DNA of 8,028 nucleotides. It comes from Alphaproteobacteria bacterium (GTDB lineage: Bacteria; Pseudomonadota; Alphaproteobacteria; Rhizobiales; Aestuariivirgaceae). The first letter of the stretch is position 1. Every line of letters starts with the position of its first letter. Of this stretch, positions 1-5,167 are shown in pieces. The stretch is taken from assembly GCA_024639035.1 (NCBI GenBank), contig JAHEJE010000125.1, positions 1-8,028 on the forward strand. Reading direction: 5' to 3'. Both the position numbers and the translations under genes were made by a program. The notes below the pieces were generated by a model, which saw nothing but the letters and a program-made list of their open reading frames with translations, searched no databases and was not told where the DNA came from.

Positions 1-955
1 ACTGGTAGATGGCCACGTGGTCCATGCCCTGGAACAGCGGCAACTGTTCGGCATTGCCCTCGTAGGCCAGATCGACCTGCTTGGATGCAACGGCTGCGGC
101 TTCGGCCGCCGAGTTGTCGCCCAGATCGATGAAGTGCACCTCATCGAGGTACGGGCCGTCGCCATAGTAGTCGGTACGGGCCTTCAGGATCGCCTTGCGG
201 TTGACCTCGTATTCGACCAGCTCGAATGCTTCGGTTCCGTTCGATCCGACGCCGAAGGTGTGGCCGCCTTCCGGATCGATGATGCCGAGCGGATAGTGGA
301 ACAGATGCTCCGGCACCGCGACCTGGGCTTCCTTGAGGTTCATGACCAGCGTCGAGTCGTCGACGACCTGAATGGCGTTGGCATCCCACAACTCGGTGGT
401 CATAACCGGGTTGCCGCTGTCGTCCTTCTTGCCGCTGTCGACCTCGTTGAGCATGTAGCCCTTCATCAGGCCGACGACCGACGATCCGGTTTCGGCATCG
501 AGGCAGTGCCTGATGTTCCAGGCCAGGTCCTCGGCGGTCAGCTTGCGGCCGCTGTGCCAATTGATCGGACGGACCTTGAAGGTCCAGGTCTTGAGGTCCT
601 CCGATGCGGTCCAGCTCTCGGCCAGATGCGGGCGGGTCACGTTATCGACGCCGGTGCGGGTGACATAACCGCAGACACCGCGCAGGATGTTGGAGTCATA
701 AATCCACGAGAACGTATGCGGCGAATCGATCTTCGGCACGCGCATGGAAATCCTCAGCTTGCCGCCCTTGGGCAGCTCGGCGGCGCGCGCCGGCGGCGCA
801 AACGGCTGGCCGGTGATCTTGCCGGCCCACATGTAGGCGGCGCCCGCCGACATGCCGAGCAGGGTCGAATAGCGTACGAATTCGCGCCGGTCGATTTCCT
901 TGTCGGCGAGATACTGCTTCAGTCGCGGTATCCAGATATGTTCTTTTTCTGACAT
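1..955 (-). CDS. ABC transporter solute-binding protein, peptide/nickel (family 5) type, Tat-exported; C-terminus beyond the left edge
   Basis: Periplasmic binding protein of a peptide/opine/nickel-class ABC importer; it would deliver solute to inner-membrane permeases probably encoded beyond the left edge. 318 codons are present; the family is usually 520-650 residues, so the C-terminal part is missing. Start ATG at 955-953 follows a strong GGAGG (969-965) nine bases upstream. The N-terminus has about 20 polar residues, then DRREFVRY with a twin-arginine pair (residues 23-24), a weakly hydrophobic stretch, and a PPARAAE cleavage region near residue 58, which together suggest Tat export. After it come family-5 hallmarks: LPKGGKLRISM, PHLAESWTASEDLKTWTFKVR, and an NWHSGRKLTAEDLAWNIR segment like the usual 'W.DG.P.TAEDV' motif. 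It is co-directional with the MttB-family gene but separated by 237 bases containing a possible promoter and a palindrome. Seen: export signal and family motifs. Inferred: that its ligand is the methylated compound used by the neighbouring methyltransferase. Confidence 0.88.
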   Translation of the reverse strand, partial: MSEKEHIWIPRLKQYLADKEIDRREFVRYSTLLGMSAGAAYMWAGKITGQPFAPPARAAELPKGGKLRISMRVPKIDSPHTFSWIYDSNILRGVCGYVTRTGVDNVTRPHLAESWTASEDLKTWTFKVRPINWHSGRKLTAEDLAWNIRHCLDAETGSSVVGLMKGYMLNEVDSGKKDDSGNPVMTTELWDANAIQVVDDSTLVMNLKEAQVAVPEHLFHYPLGIIDPEGGHTFGVGSNGTEAFELVEYEVNRKAILKARTDYYGDGPYLDEVHFIDLGDNSAAEAAAVASKQVDLAYEGNAEQLPLFQGMDHVAIYQ

Positions 956-1029
956 TCCAAACTTCCTCCCTTAGAAACTTTCAAGCAACGGCGTTTTTTG
1001 GCATTTCAAACTTTGCGCGCGAATGCTTC

Positions 1030-1046
1030 GTGGCATCAGATGCCAC
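1030..1046. promoter_or_regulatory. Perfect inverted repeat, possible operator of the solute-binding protein gene
   Basis: GTGGCAT-CAG-ATGCCAC: perfect 7-base arms around a 3-base centre, 75 bases upstream of the solute-binding protein start. It lies immediately downstream of a candidate minus-strand promoter (1054-1081), so a protein bound here would cover the transcription start. The symmetric design suits a dimeric regulator. It could also fold as a hairpin in the 5' leader. No regulator gene is in the window. Confidence 0.4.
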
Positions 1047-1053
1047 CCCGGCT

Positions 1054-1081
1054 AGACTAACAGCCACAGGCGCGGATGCAA
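1054..1081 (-). promoter_or_regulatory. Possible sigma-70 promoter for the solute-binding protein gene
   Basis: On the minus strand, TTGCAT (1081-1076) lies 16 bases from TAGTCT (1059-1054). The -35 box is good, but the -10 box matches the consensus at only 3 of 6 positions. Position, just above the palindrome at 1030-1046 and about 100 bases from the start codon, supports it more than sequence does. Confidence 0.25.
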
Positions 1082-1172
1082 CCCGTGAACTGCCCTCACC
1101 GATCAAGTTTAGGCGCACCCTTGCCGGCATTTGCGGCCCGATGGCGACCGGTTTTTGCTGAATACGACACTC

Positions 1173-1193
1173 ACCGGGCCTTTCGGCGCCGGT
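1173..1193 (-). terminator. Hairpin abutting the stop codon of the MttB-family gene
   Basis: Read on the minus strand from within the TAA stop: ACCGG, a one-base bulge, GCC, GAAA loop, GGC, CCGGT. That is eight base pairs closed by a GNRA-type tetraloop. No T-run follows, so it is not a classical intrinsic terminator. It may protect the mttB 3' end or act with Rho, and would fit separate control of mttB and the downstream binding-protein gene. Confidence 0.4.
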
Positions 1194-2767
1194 TACGACA
1201 CCGCGTCAGGCAGGATTTCCTTGCGCTTGGCCATGAAGTCCTGGAGCCGGTCGTCTATCGCGGCGTCGAGGCCCGGTTCGACATAGTCCTGAAGGCGCTG
1301 TTTCCAGATGGCGTTGGCCCGTGTCGCGGCATCCTTTTCGCCCTCGGCCTGCCATTGCTCGAACGAGTTGTTGTCGGCAATCCGCGAGCGGTAAAAGGCG
1401 GTCTCGAAATTGGCCTGGGTGTGGGCGGTGCCGAGAAAATGGCGGCCCTCGTCGGGCGACTTGGCGCCGACTTCGGCGATGGCATCCATGGCCTGGCCGT
1501 TCTCGGAGGTGTCGATGCCGGACGCGAACGCCTGCATGATGCCGAGCTGGTCGGCGTCGATAATGAACTTCTCATAGGACGACACCAGACCGCCTTCGAG
1601 CCAGCCGGCCGAATGGAGCGCGAAGTTCACCCCGGCCAGCAGCGTCGGCACGATGGTGTTGGAACTCTCGTGCGCAGCCTGGGCATCGGGCAGCTTGGAC
1701 CCGCACAGGGAGCCGCCGGAGCGGAACGGCACGCCGAGGCGGCGGGCAAGCTGGGCGGCGCCGAACAGGACGTGGGCCGGTTCCGGCGTGCCGAAGGTGG
1801 GGGCGCCGGACTGCATCGACATCGAACTGGCAAAGGTGCCGAAGACGACCGGGGCACCGGGGCGGCACAACTGGGCAAAGGCCATGCCGACGGTGGCCTC
1901 GGCAAGGATCTGGGTCAGGGTTCCGGCCACGGTGACCGGCGACATGGCCCCTGACAGGATGAACGGCGAGACGACGCAGGCCTGGCCGGCACGGGCATAG
2001 ACCTTCATGGCGCCGACCATGGTGTCATCGAAGACCATTGGCGAATTGGCGTTGATCAGGTTGATCAGCACACAATTGTTGTCGACGAACTCGTCGCCGA
2101 AAACCATCTTGGCCATGGCCACGGAATCCTCGGCCCGTTCCGGCGCGGTGACCGAGCCCATGAACGGCTTGTCGGAGTAGCGGATGTGGCTGTAGACCAT
2201 GTCGAGATGGCGCTTGGCGACGGGAATATCGACCGGCTCGCATACGGTGCCACCGGAATGGTGGATCGAGGAGGCCGAATAGGCCAGCTTCACGAAATTG
2301 CGAAAGTCCTCGATGGTGGCATAGCGCCGGCCATTGTCCTGGTCGCGCACGAACGGCGGGCCGTAGACCGGTGCAAAGACCGTGGCATCCCCGCCGATCT
2401 GCACCGAGCGCTCGGGATTACGGGCATGCTGGGTAAAGACCGGCGGTGCGGTCTTGATCAGTTCGCGCACCAGGCCCCTGGGAAAGCGAACCCGCTCGCC
2501 CTTCACGTCGGCGCCGGCGTCCCTCCACATCTGCAGGGCCTCTTCGTCATCGCGGAAATCAATGCCGACCTCCTGCAGGACGGTTTCGGCGTTGTTCTCG
2601 ATGAGGGTCAGGCCTTCATCGTCCAGCACCTCGTAGTGCGGGATGCGGCGCTTGATGTAGGTCAGCTGGGCTGCAGTGCGGCTGCCTCTTGCCGCCCGGC
2701 GCGCATCGGCACCGCCACCTGAACGGCGTCCGCGGCGGCCGCCTTGTGCTGATTGTTCGTTTTCCAT
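1193..2767 (-). CDS. MttB-family (trimethylamine methyltransferase superfamily) corrinoid methyltransferase, non-pyrrolysine
   Basis: Predicted to transfer a methyl group from an N-methylated amine, most likely a quaternary amine such as a betaine, to the Co(I) of a corrinoid protein. The 524-residue product resembles MttB homologues throughout: RRIPHYEVLDDEGLTLIE (residues 40-57), VYGPPFVRD (134-142), SGGTVCEPVDIP (171-182), LINANSPMVFDDTM (237-250), SPFILSGAMSPVTVAG (267-282), the glycine-rich SGGSLCGSK (350-358) before LPDAQAAHES, and a C-terminal helical tail. The frame has no internal TAG, so unlike archaeal MttB no pyrrolysine is used; such homologues include the glycine betaine enzyme MtgB and acetogen MtpB/MtcB. 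I chose ATG 2767 over upstream ATG 2830 because homologues, as I recall them, start with a similar Gly/Arg-rich segment, and an AGGTG lies 11 bases before it. Odd: strongly basic residues 10-30. Substrate cannot be read from sequence. Confidence 0.9.
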   Translation of the reverse strand: MENEQSAQGGRRGRRSGGGADARRAARGSRTAAQLTYIKRRIPHYEVLDDEGLTLIENNAETVLQEVGIDFRDDEEALQMWRDAGADVKGERVRFPRGLVRELIKTAPPVFTQHARNPERSVQIGGDATVFAPVYGPPFVRDQDNGRRYATIEDFRNFVKLAYSASSIHHSGGTVCEPVDIPVAKRHLDMVYSHIRYSDKPFMGSVTAPERAEDSVAMAKMVFGDEFVDNNCVLINLINANSPMVFDDTMVGAMKVYARAGQACVVSPFILSGAMSPVTVAGTLTQILAEATVGMAFAQLCRPGAPVVFGTFASSMSMQSGAPTFGTPEPAHVLFGAAQLARRLGVPFRSGGSLCGSKLPDAQAAHESSNTIVPTLLAGVNFALHSAGWLEGGLVSSYEKFIIDADQLGIMQAFASGIDTSENGQAMDAIAEVGAKSPDEGRHFLGTAHTQANFETAFYRSRIADNNSFEQWQAEGEKDAATRANAIWKQRLQDYVEPGLDAAIDDRLQDFMAKRKEILPDAVS

Positions 2768-2810
2768 GGCTTTCACATCACCTATACGCCTTGCCGGCAC
2801 CATCACCGTG

Positions 2811-2829
2811 TGTTGAGGCAACCTCAACA
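2811..2829. promoter_or_regulatory. Perfect inverted repeat upstream of the MttB-family gene, possible operator
   Basis: TGTTGAGG-CAA-CCTCAACA: perfect 8-base arms around a 3-base centre, 44 bases upstream of the chosen MttB-family start. It has the same short-arm, 3-base-centre layout as the repeat at 1030-1046, although the half-site sequence differs. A regulator-binding site is the likeliest reading; a leader hairpin is the alternative. I see no convincing -35/-10 pair around it. Confidence 0.4.
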
Positions 2830-2865
2830 TTGGTCATTCTTAGCGCCGAACCGGGTGGCCGGCGG

Positions 2866-2878
2866 GGCGCTGAGCGCC
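2866..2878. terminator. GC-rich hairpin between the MlaC-like and MttB-family genes
   Basis: GGCGC-TGA-GCGCC, perfect 5-base arms, about 55 bases past the MlaC-like stop on the minus strand. There is no T-run, so termination is only a possibility. Apart from this and the repeat at 2811-2829, the 164 bases at 2768-2931 show nothing I can name. Confidence 0.22.
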
Positions 2879-2931
2879 AGATTCTGGCCTGGAAACGACG
2901 TCCAGCGGGCAAACCGGGTCAGGCGCGAGCG

Positions 2932-3546
2932 CTACTTCTGATCGATCTTGGCGCCGCGGCCGCTGCCACCGCCGAGATGGGCCAGCAGCACGTTGATGTT
3001 GCCGCCACCCTTCTTCAGAACCGAAGAAAAATTCGAGCGCAGCAACTGGGCAAGCCAGACGTTCTGGACATTGACGTCGCTGACCCTGCTGCCCTTGACC
3101 TTCCACAGCACCTTTTGCGGCGGACGGCCGCCGAGTTGATTGAGCTTGCTTTCCACCGTGGCACCGCGGCAGCGCACGACTTCGACGGAAGAGGCGCGAA
3201 ACTTCTTGGAAAAGTTGGCCAGGGTGCGGGCGACGTAACGGCTGGTGAGCTGGACGTACTGGGCCTCGTTGCCCTTGGGCAGTTTCTTGCGATACTTGCC
3301 GAGCGCAAACATTGCGATGCGGCGCATGTTGGTGTGCGACCGCAAGGCGCTGGCAAAGCGCGACGGCGAACGGCTGCGGGCGGCACTGACGAACGCGTTG
3401 CCGGCTTTCAGCGCGACGTTGCCGGCCGGGCAGGTCGCGGCCTGTGCCGGCGGGGCGCCGAGTTCATGTCCGGAAACGAGAAAGAACAGGCCGGCGAGGA
3501 TCGCGATGCAGGCTTTGTTGCGGATGGCAGTCGAAAAAAGGGTCAT
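2932..3546 (-). CDS. MlaC/Ttg2D-family exported protein (phospholipid-binding-like)
   Basis: MlaC-type proteins are soluble periplasmic carriers that shuttle phospholipids between outer- and inner-membrane Mla complexes. The 204-residue product starts at ATG 3546, with GGAG seven bases upstream. It has a signal peptide: basic RNK (9-11), hydrophobic core ACIAILAGLFFLV (12-24), and cleavage near AQAA (34-37). The mature part resembles the family: MRRIAMFALGKYRKKLP (74-90), QYVQLTSRYVARTLANF (96-112), then PPQKVLWKVKGSRVSDVNV (142-160), NVWLAQLLRSNFSSVLKKGG (162-181) and INVLLAHL (184-191). Mature Cys39 and Cys126 could form a disulfide. It is very basic. No mlaA, B, D, E or F gene is nearby, so it is an orphan, and its link to methyl transfer is unproven. 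A frame extension upstream to 3612 lacks the signal-peptide logic. Confidence 0.72.
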   Translation of the reverse strand: MTLFSTAIRNKACIAILAGLFFLVSGHELGAPPAQAATCPAGNVALKAGNAFVSAARSRSPSRFASALRSHTNMRRIAMFALGKYRKKLPKGNEAQYVQLTSRYVARTLANFSKKFRASSVEVVRCRGATVESKLNQLGGRPPQKVLWKVKGSRVSDVNVQNVWLAQLLRSNFSSVLKKGGGNINVLLAHLGGGSGRGAKIDQK

Positions 3547-3572
3547 GTGCGCGCTCCAAATTGTCGTGCATC

Positions 3573-3589
3573 CCGGACCCCCTGTCCGG
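3573..3589. repeat. GC-rich inverted repeat in the leader of the MlaC-like gene
   Basis: CCGGAC-CCCCT-GTCCGG: perfect 6-base arms and a 5-base loop, 27 bases upstream of the MlaC-like start. In the minus-strand transcript it would fold as a stable leader hairpin. It may affect translation or be incidental in GC-rich DNA. Confidence 0.3.
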
Positions 3590-3668
3590 CAAAGTCTACC
3601 ACGCCGCGGCAAGACGACAAAGCCGGAACTGGCAAAACCACGCGACGGAGGCTGCCGGAAAGCGCATC

Positions 3669-3696
3669 ACGATAAAGCCATTGAACCTTACGTCAA
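3669..3696 (-). promoter_or_regulatory. Candidate sigma-70 promoter for the MlaC-like gene
   Basis: On the minus strand, TTGACG (3696-3691) and TATCGT (3674-3669) are separated by 16 bases, matching the consensus at 5 of 6 and 4 of 6 positions. It would start transcription about 115 bases before the MlaC-like ATG at 3546. It sits back to back with the metF promoter in the 232-base divergent region 3547-3778. Confidence 0.4.
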
Positions 3697-3719
3697 GCTG
3701 CAATGCGTTGGTTTCCAGG

Positions 3720-3749
3720 TTGACATACCCGTTAAGATATGATCATATA
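3720..3749 (+). promoter_or_regulatory. metF promoter
   Basis: A perfect -35 box TTGACA (3720-3725) is followed by an AT-rich -10 area; TCATAT (17-base spacing) or CATATA (18-base spacing) at 3743-3749 are the candidates. The leader would be only about 20-25 bases. The strength of this promoter would depend on whatever binds the palindrome at 3742-3767, which overlaps the -10. Confidence 0.55.
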
Positions 3750-3767
3750 AGGATGTCTTTATATGAT
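3737..3767. promoter_or_regulatory. Palindromic operator over the metF promoter, candidate ArsR-family (SahR/SamR-like) site
   Basis: Bases 3742-3767 form a 26-base near-palindrome: ATCATATAA (3742-3750) and TTATATGAT (3759-3767) are perfect 9-base arms, and two of four central pairs also match. A second, perfect 12-base palindrome, ATATGATCATAT (3737-3748), shares the left arm, giving three ATATGAT half-sites, with the two direct copies 24 bases apart. It covers the -10 and the expected transcription start, as repressor sites do. ArsR-family regulators that sense S-adenosylhomocysteine or S-adenosylmethionine are known to control metF and other methionine-cycle genes in Proteobacteria. The AT-rich sequence resembles such sites as I remember them, but I cannot verify the match. 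Confidence 0.6.
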
Positions 3768-3778
3768 TGAGGTTGAGC

Positions 3779-4690
3779 ATGACCCATCTTTCCCAGAGCG
3801 CTTTTGCGATGGCCCGCAAGAATGGTGGGTTCACCCTGTCGTTCGAAGTCTTCCCCGCCGCCGATGCTGCGGGCAACGACGCGCTGGTGGCGATGGCCAG
3901 GGAATTGCAGTGCTACACACCGGCCTTCATGTCGGTGACATACGGCGCCGGCGGCAGCACCCAGAACCGGACCCTGCAATCGGTGTCGCGCCTGGTCGGG
4001 GAAACCGATCACAGCATCGCCGGGCATCTGACCTGTGTCGGTGCCGAACGGCGCAAGACCGACGCCGTTGTCGATATGTACGAACAGCTCGGCCTGCGCC
4101 ACATCGTGGCGCTGCGCGGCGATGCACCGGCCGGCAGCGCACGCTACCAGGCCCATCCGCAAGGCTATCGCAACGCCCGCGATCTGGTGGCCAGTCTGGC
4201 CCGGCGCGGCGGCTTCGACATTTCGGTGGCGGCCTACCCGGAGGTTCACCCGGATTCGCCGTCGCGCGAGGCCGACATGGACAATCTTGCAGCCAAGCTG
4301 GATGCCGGTGCCGACCGGGCAATCACCCAGTTCTTCTTCGACAACGACATGTTCTACAGGCTGCAGGACCGCTGCGCCGCGCGCGGGCTGTCACAACCGA
4401 TCGTACCCGGCATCCTGCTGATCCACGATTTCGCCAAGGTGTGCAGCTTTGCCGCCAGGTGCGGCACCAGCATACCCGAGTGGCTGCATGCGCGCTTCGC
4501 CGGGCTTGAAGCCGACCTCGAGGCGCAGAAACTGGTCGCGGCCAGCGTGGCTGCCGAACAGGTGCTCGATCTGGCCGCCCGGGGCAGCCGGCATTTCCAT
4601 TTCTTCACCCTGAACCGGCCCGACCTTGCCCTGGCCATGTGCCGGTGCCTCGGTATCCTGCCGGCCGAACGCCAGTCCGAGGCCGCCTGA
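3779..4690 (+). CDS. metF: Methylenetetrahydrofolate reductase, short bacterial MetF type
   Basis: Flavoprotein interconverting 5,10-methylene-THF and 5-methyl-THF. The 303-residue product matches the bacterial enzyme (about 296 in E. coli) as a single FAD-binding barrel with no regulatory domain. Visible motifs: SFEVFP with Glu23, matching the catalytic Glu28 of E. coli; SVTYGAGGS (52-60); HLTC (83-86); ALRGD with Asp115, matching the FAD-contacting Asp120; YPEVHP (153-158); DAGADRAITQFFFD (175-188); PGIL (210-213); FHFFTLNR near 283-290. ATG 3779 has GAGG six bases upstream, which favours it over TTG 3767. It leads the plus-strand cluster behind a promoter and operator candidate. Because the next genes produce methyl-THF from a methyl donor, I infer that it works oxidatively, feeding methylene-THF to C1 oxidation or biosynthesis. 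It could also supply methionine synthase; both roles are compatible. Confidence 0.93.
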   Translation: MTHLSQSAFAMARKNGGFTLSFEVFPAADAAGNDALVAMARELQCYTPAFMSVTYGAGGSTQNRTLQSVSRLVGETDHSIAGHLTCVGAERRKTDAVVDMYEQLGLRHIVALRGDAPAGSARYQAHPQGYRNARDLVASLARRGGFDISVAAYPEVHPDSPSREADMDNLAAKLDAGADRAITQFFFDNDMFYRLQDRCAARGLSQPIVPGILLIHDFAKVCSFAARCGTSIPEWLHARFAGLEADLEAQKLVAASVAAEQVLDLAARGSRHFHFFTLNRPDLALAMCRCLGILPAERQSEAA

Positions 4691-4697
4691 GCCGCCG

Positions 4698-4723
4698 GCA
4701 AAAACGGCCTCGGTCGGTTTTGC
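4698..4723. terminator. Terminator-like hairpin after metF
   Basis: Ten base pairs: GCAAAA (4698-4703) with TTTTGC (4718-4723), an A·G mismatch, then CGGC with GTCG (one G-T pair), loop CTCG at 4709-4712. It begins 7 bases after the metF stop. The A-tract and T-tract lie within the stem and only four T are present, so it is at best a weak intrinsic terminator, usable in either direction. It may reduce read-through from metF into the small downstream gene. Confidence 0.42.
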
Positions 4724-4821
4724 GTCCACATCCGTCGGAAATCTACAAGTTGCCAGTTACACAACAGCGCAAGTGTGGCATAGACAACGTGGTTTCAACC
4801 TGAAAACTGTGGGACAGACCT

Positions 4822-5127
4822 ATGGCGAAGCTGATCGTGACCTTGTGGCGCGATATCCCGTCTCAAGTGGTCGTAAAGGCCGGCCGCAAGGCCGAAAAAC
4901 GGATGCTGTCCGACCGCTTCCAGGAAGCTATCGACATGGCGGCAATGCGCGGCGGCGCGGCGGAAACCGATGCCTATCTGGAAGAATGGCATCGGGCCGA
5001 CCCGGTGGACTGCAGCGACGACCTCGCCAAGGAAGCAGATGCCGCCTGTGCATCCCTGGAAGCCGACTACGGCAAGGAGCGCTTGAAATCACTGATCAAC
5101 AACGAAGGCTGGGCGCCTGCGCGCTGA
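4822..5127 (+). CDS. Small conserved protein of the 'virulence factor' family (Virulence_fact, PF13769-like), linked to methyl transfer
   Basis: A 101-residue soluble, cytoplasmic-looking protein with no signal peptide or membrane segment. I recognise the family from its pattern MAKLIVTLWRDIPSQVVVK (1-19), basic GRKAEKR (21-27), LSDRFQEAIDMAAMRGGA (29-46), TDAYLEEWHRADP (49-61), then an acidic helical C-terminus containing ADYGKERLKSL (80-90). Databases call this family 'virulence factor', but I know of no biochemical function. Homologues in alphaproteobacteria recur, as far as I remember, beside MttB, MetF and methyl-THF:corrinoid methyltransferase genes, exactly as here. That context suggests an accessory role in corrinoid or folate methyl transfer rather than virulence. 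Start ATG 4822 has only a weak GTGGGA 7-12 bases upstream. Its stop lies 40 bases before the next gene, so those two are probably co-transcribed. Confidence 0.8.
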   Translation: MAKLIVTLWRDIPSQVVVKAGRKAEKRMLSDRFQEAIDMAAMRGGAAETDAYLEEWHRADPVDCSDDLAKEADAACASLEADYGKERLKSLINNEGWAPAR

Positions 5128-5167
5128 GCCCCGCGATAACCAATCGCCATTGCTAAAGGTACCTGCC

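Noticed and set aside
17..952. 311-codon open frame on the plus strand
   Set aside because: Mirror of the solute-binding protein gene, whose own frame shows a Tat signal, a strong ribosome binding site and family motifs.
953..1014. Direct repeat CATT(C/T)CAAACTT at 953 and 1002
   Set aside because: The first copy includes the start codon and leader of the binding-protein gene; two short copies 49 bases apart are compatible with chance.
1076..1954. 292-codon open frame on the plus strand
   Set aside because: Antisense to the MttB-family gene and crossing its stop; no recognisable product.
1193..2767. Pyrrolysine-containing MttB read through an amber codon
   Set aside because: The frame is open from ATG to a TAA stop with no internal TAG, so a pyrrolysine form is excluded and no Pyl machinery is needed.
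2768..2830. Longer MttB-family protein starting at ATG 2830
   Set aside because: It would add 21 residues with no ribosome binding site in front and run across the palindrome at 2811-2829. The start at 2767 fits the Gly/Arg-rich N-terminus I recall in homologues.
2689..3675. 328-codon open frame on the plus strand
   Set aside because: Runs antisense through the MlaC-like gene and both of its flanks; composition is shadow-like.
3763..4509. ATG-started open frame of 248 codons overlapping metF
   Set aside because: Arg-rich translation with no domain; it lies out of frame inside metF, whose catalytic motifs are clear.
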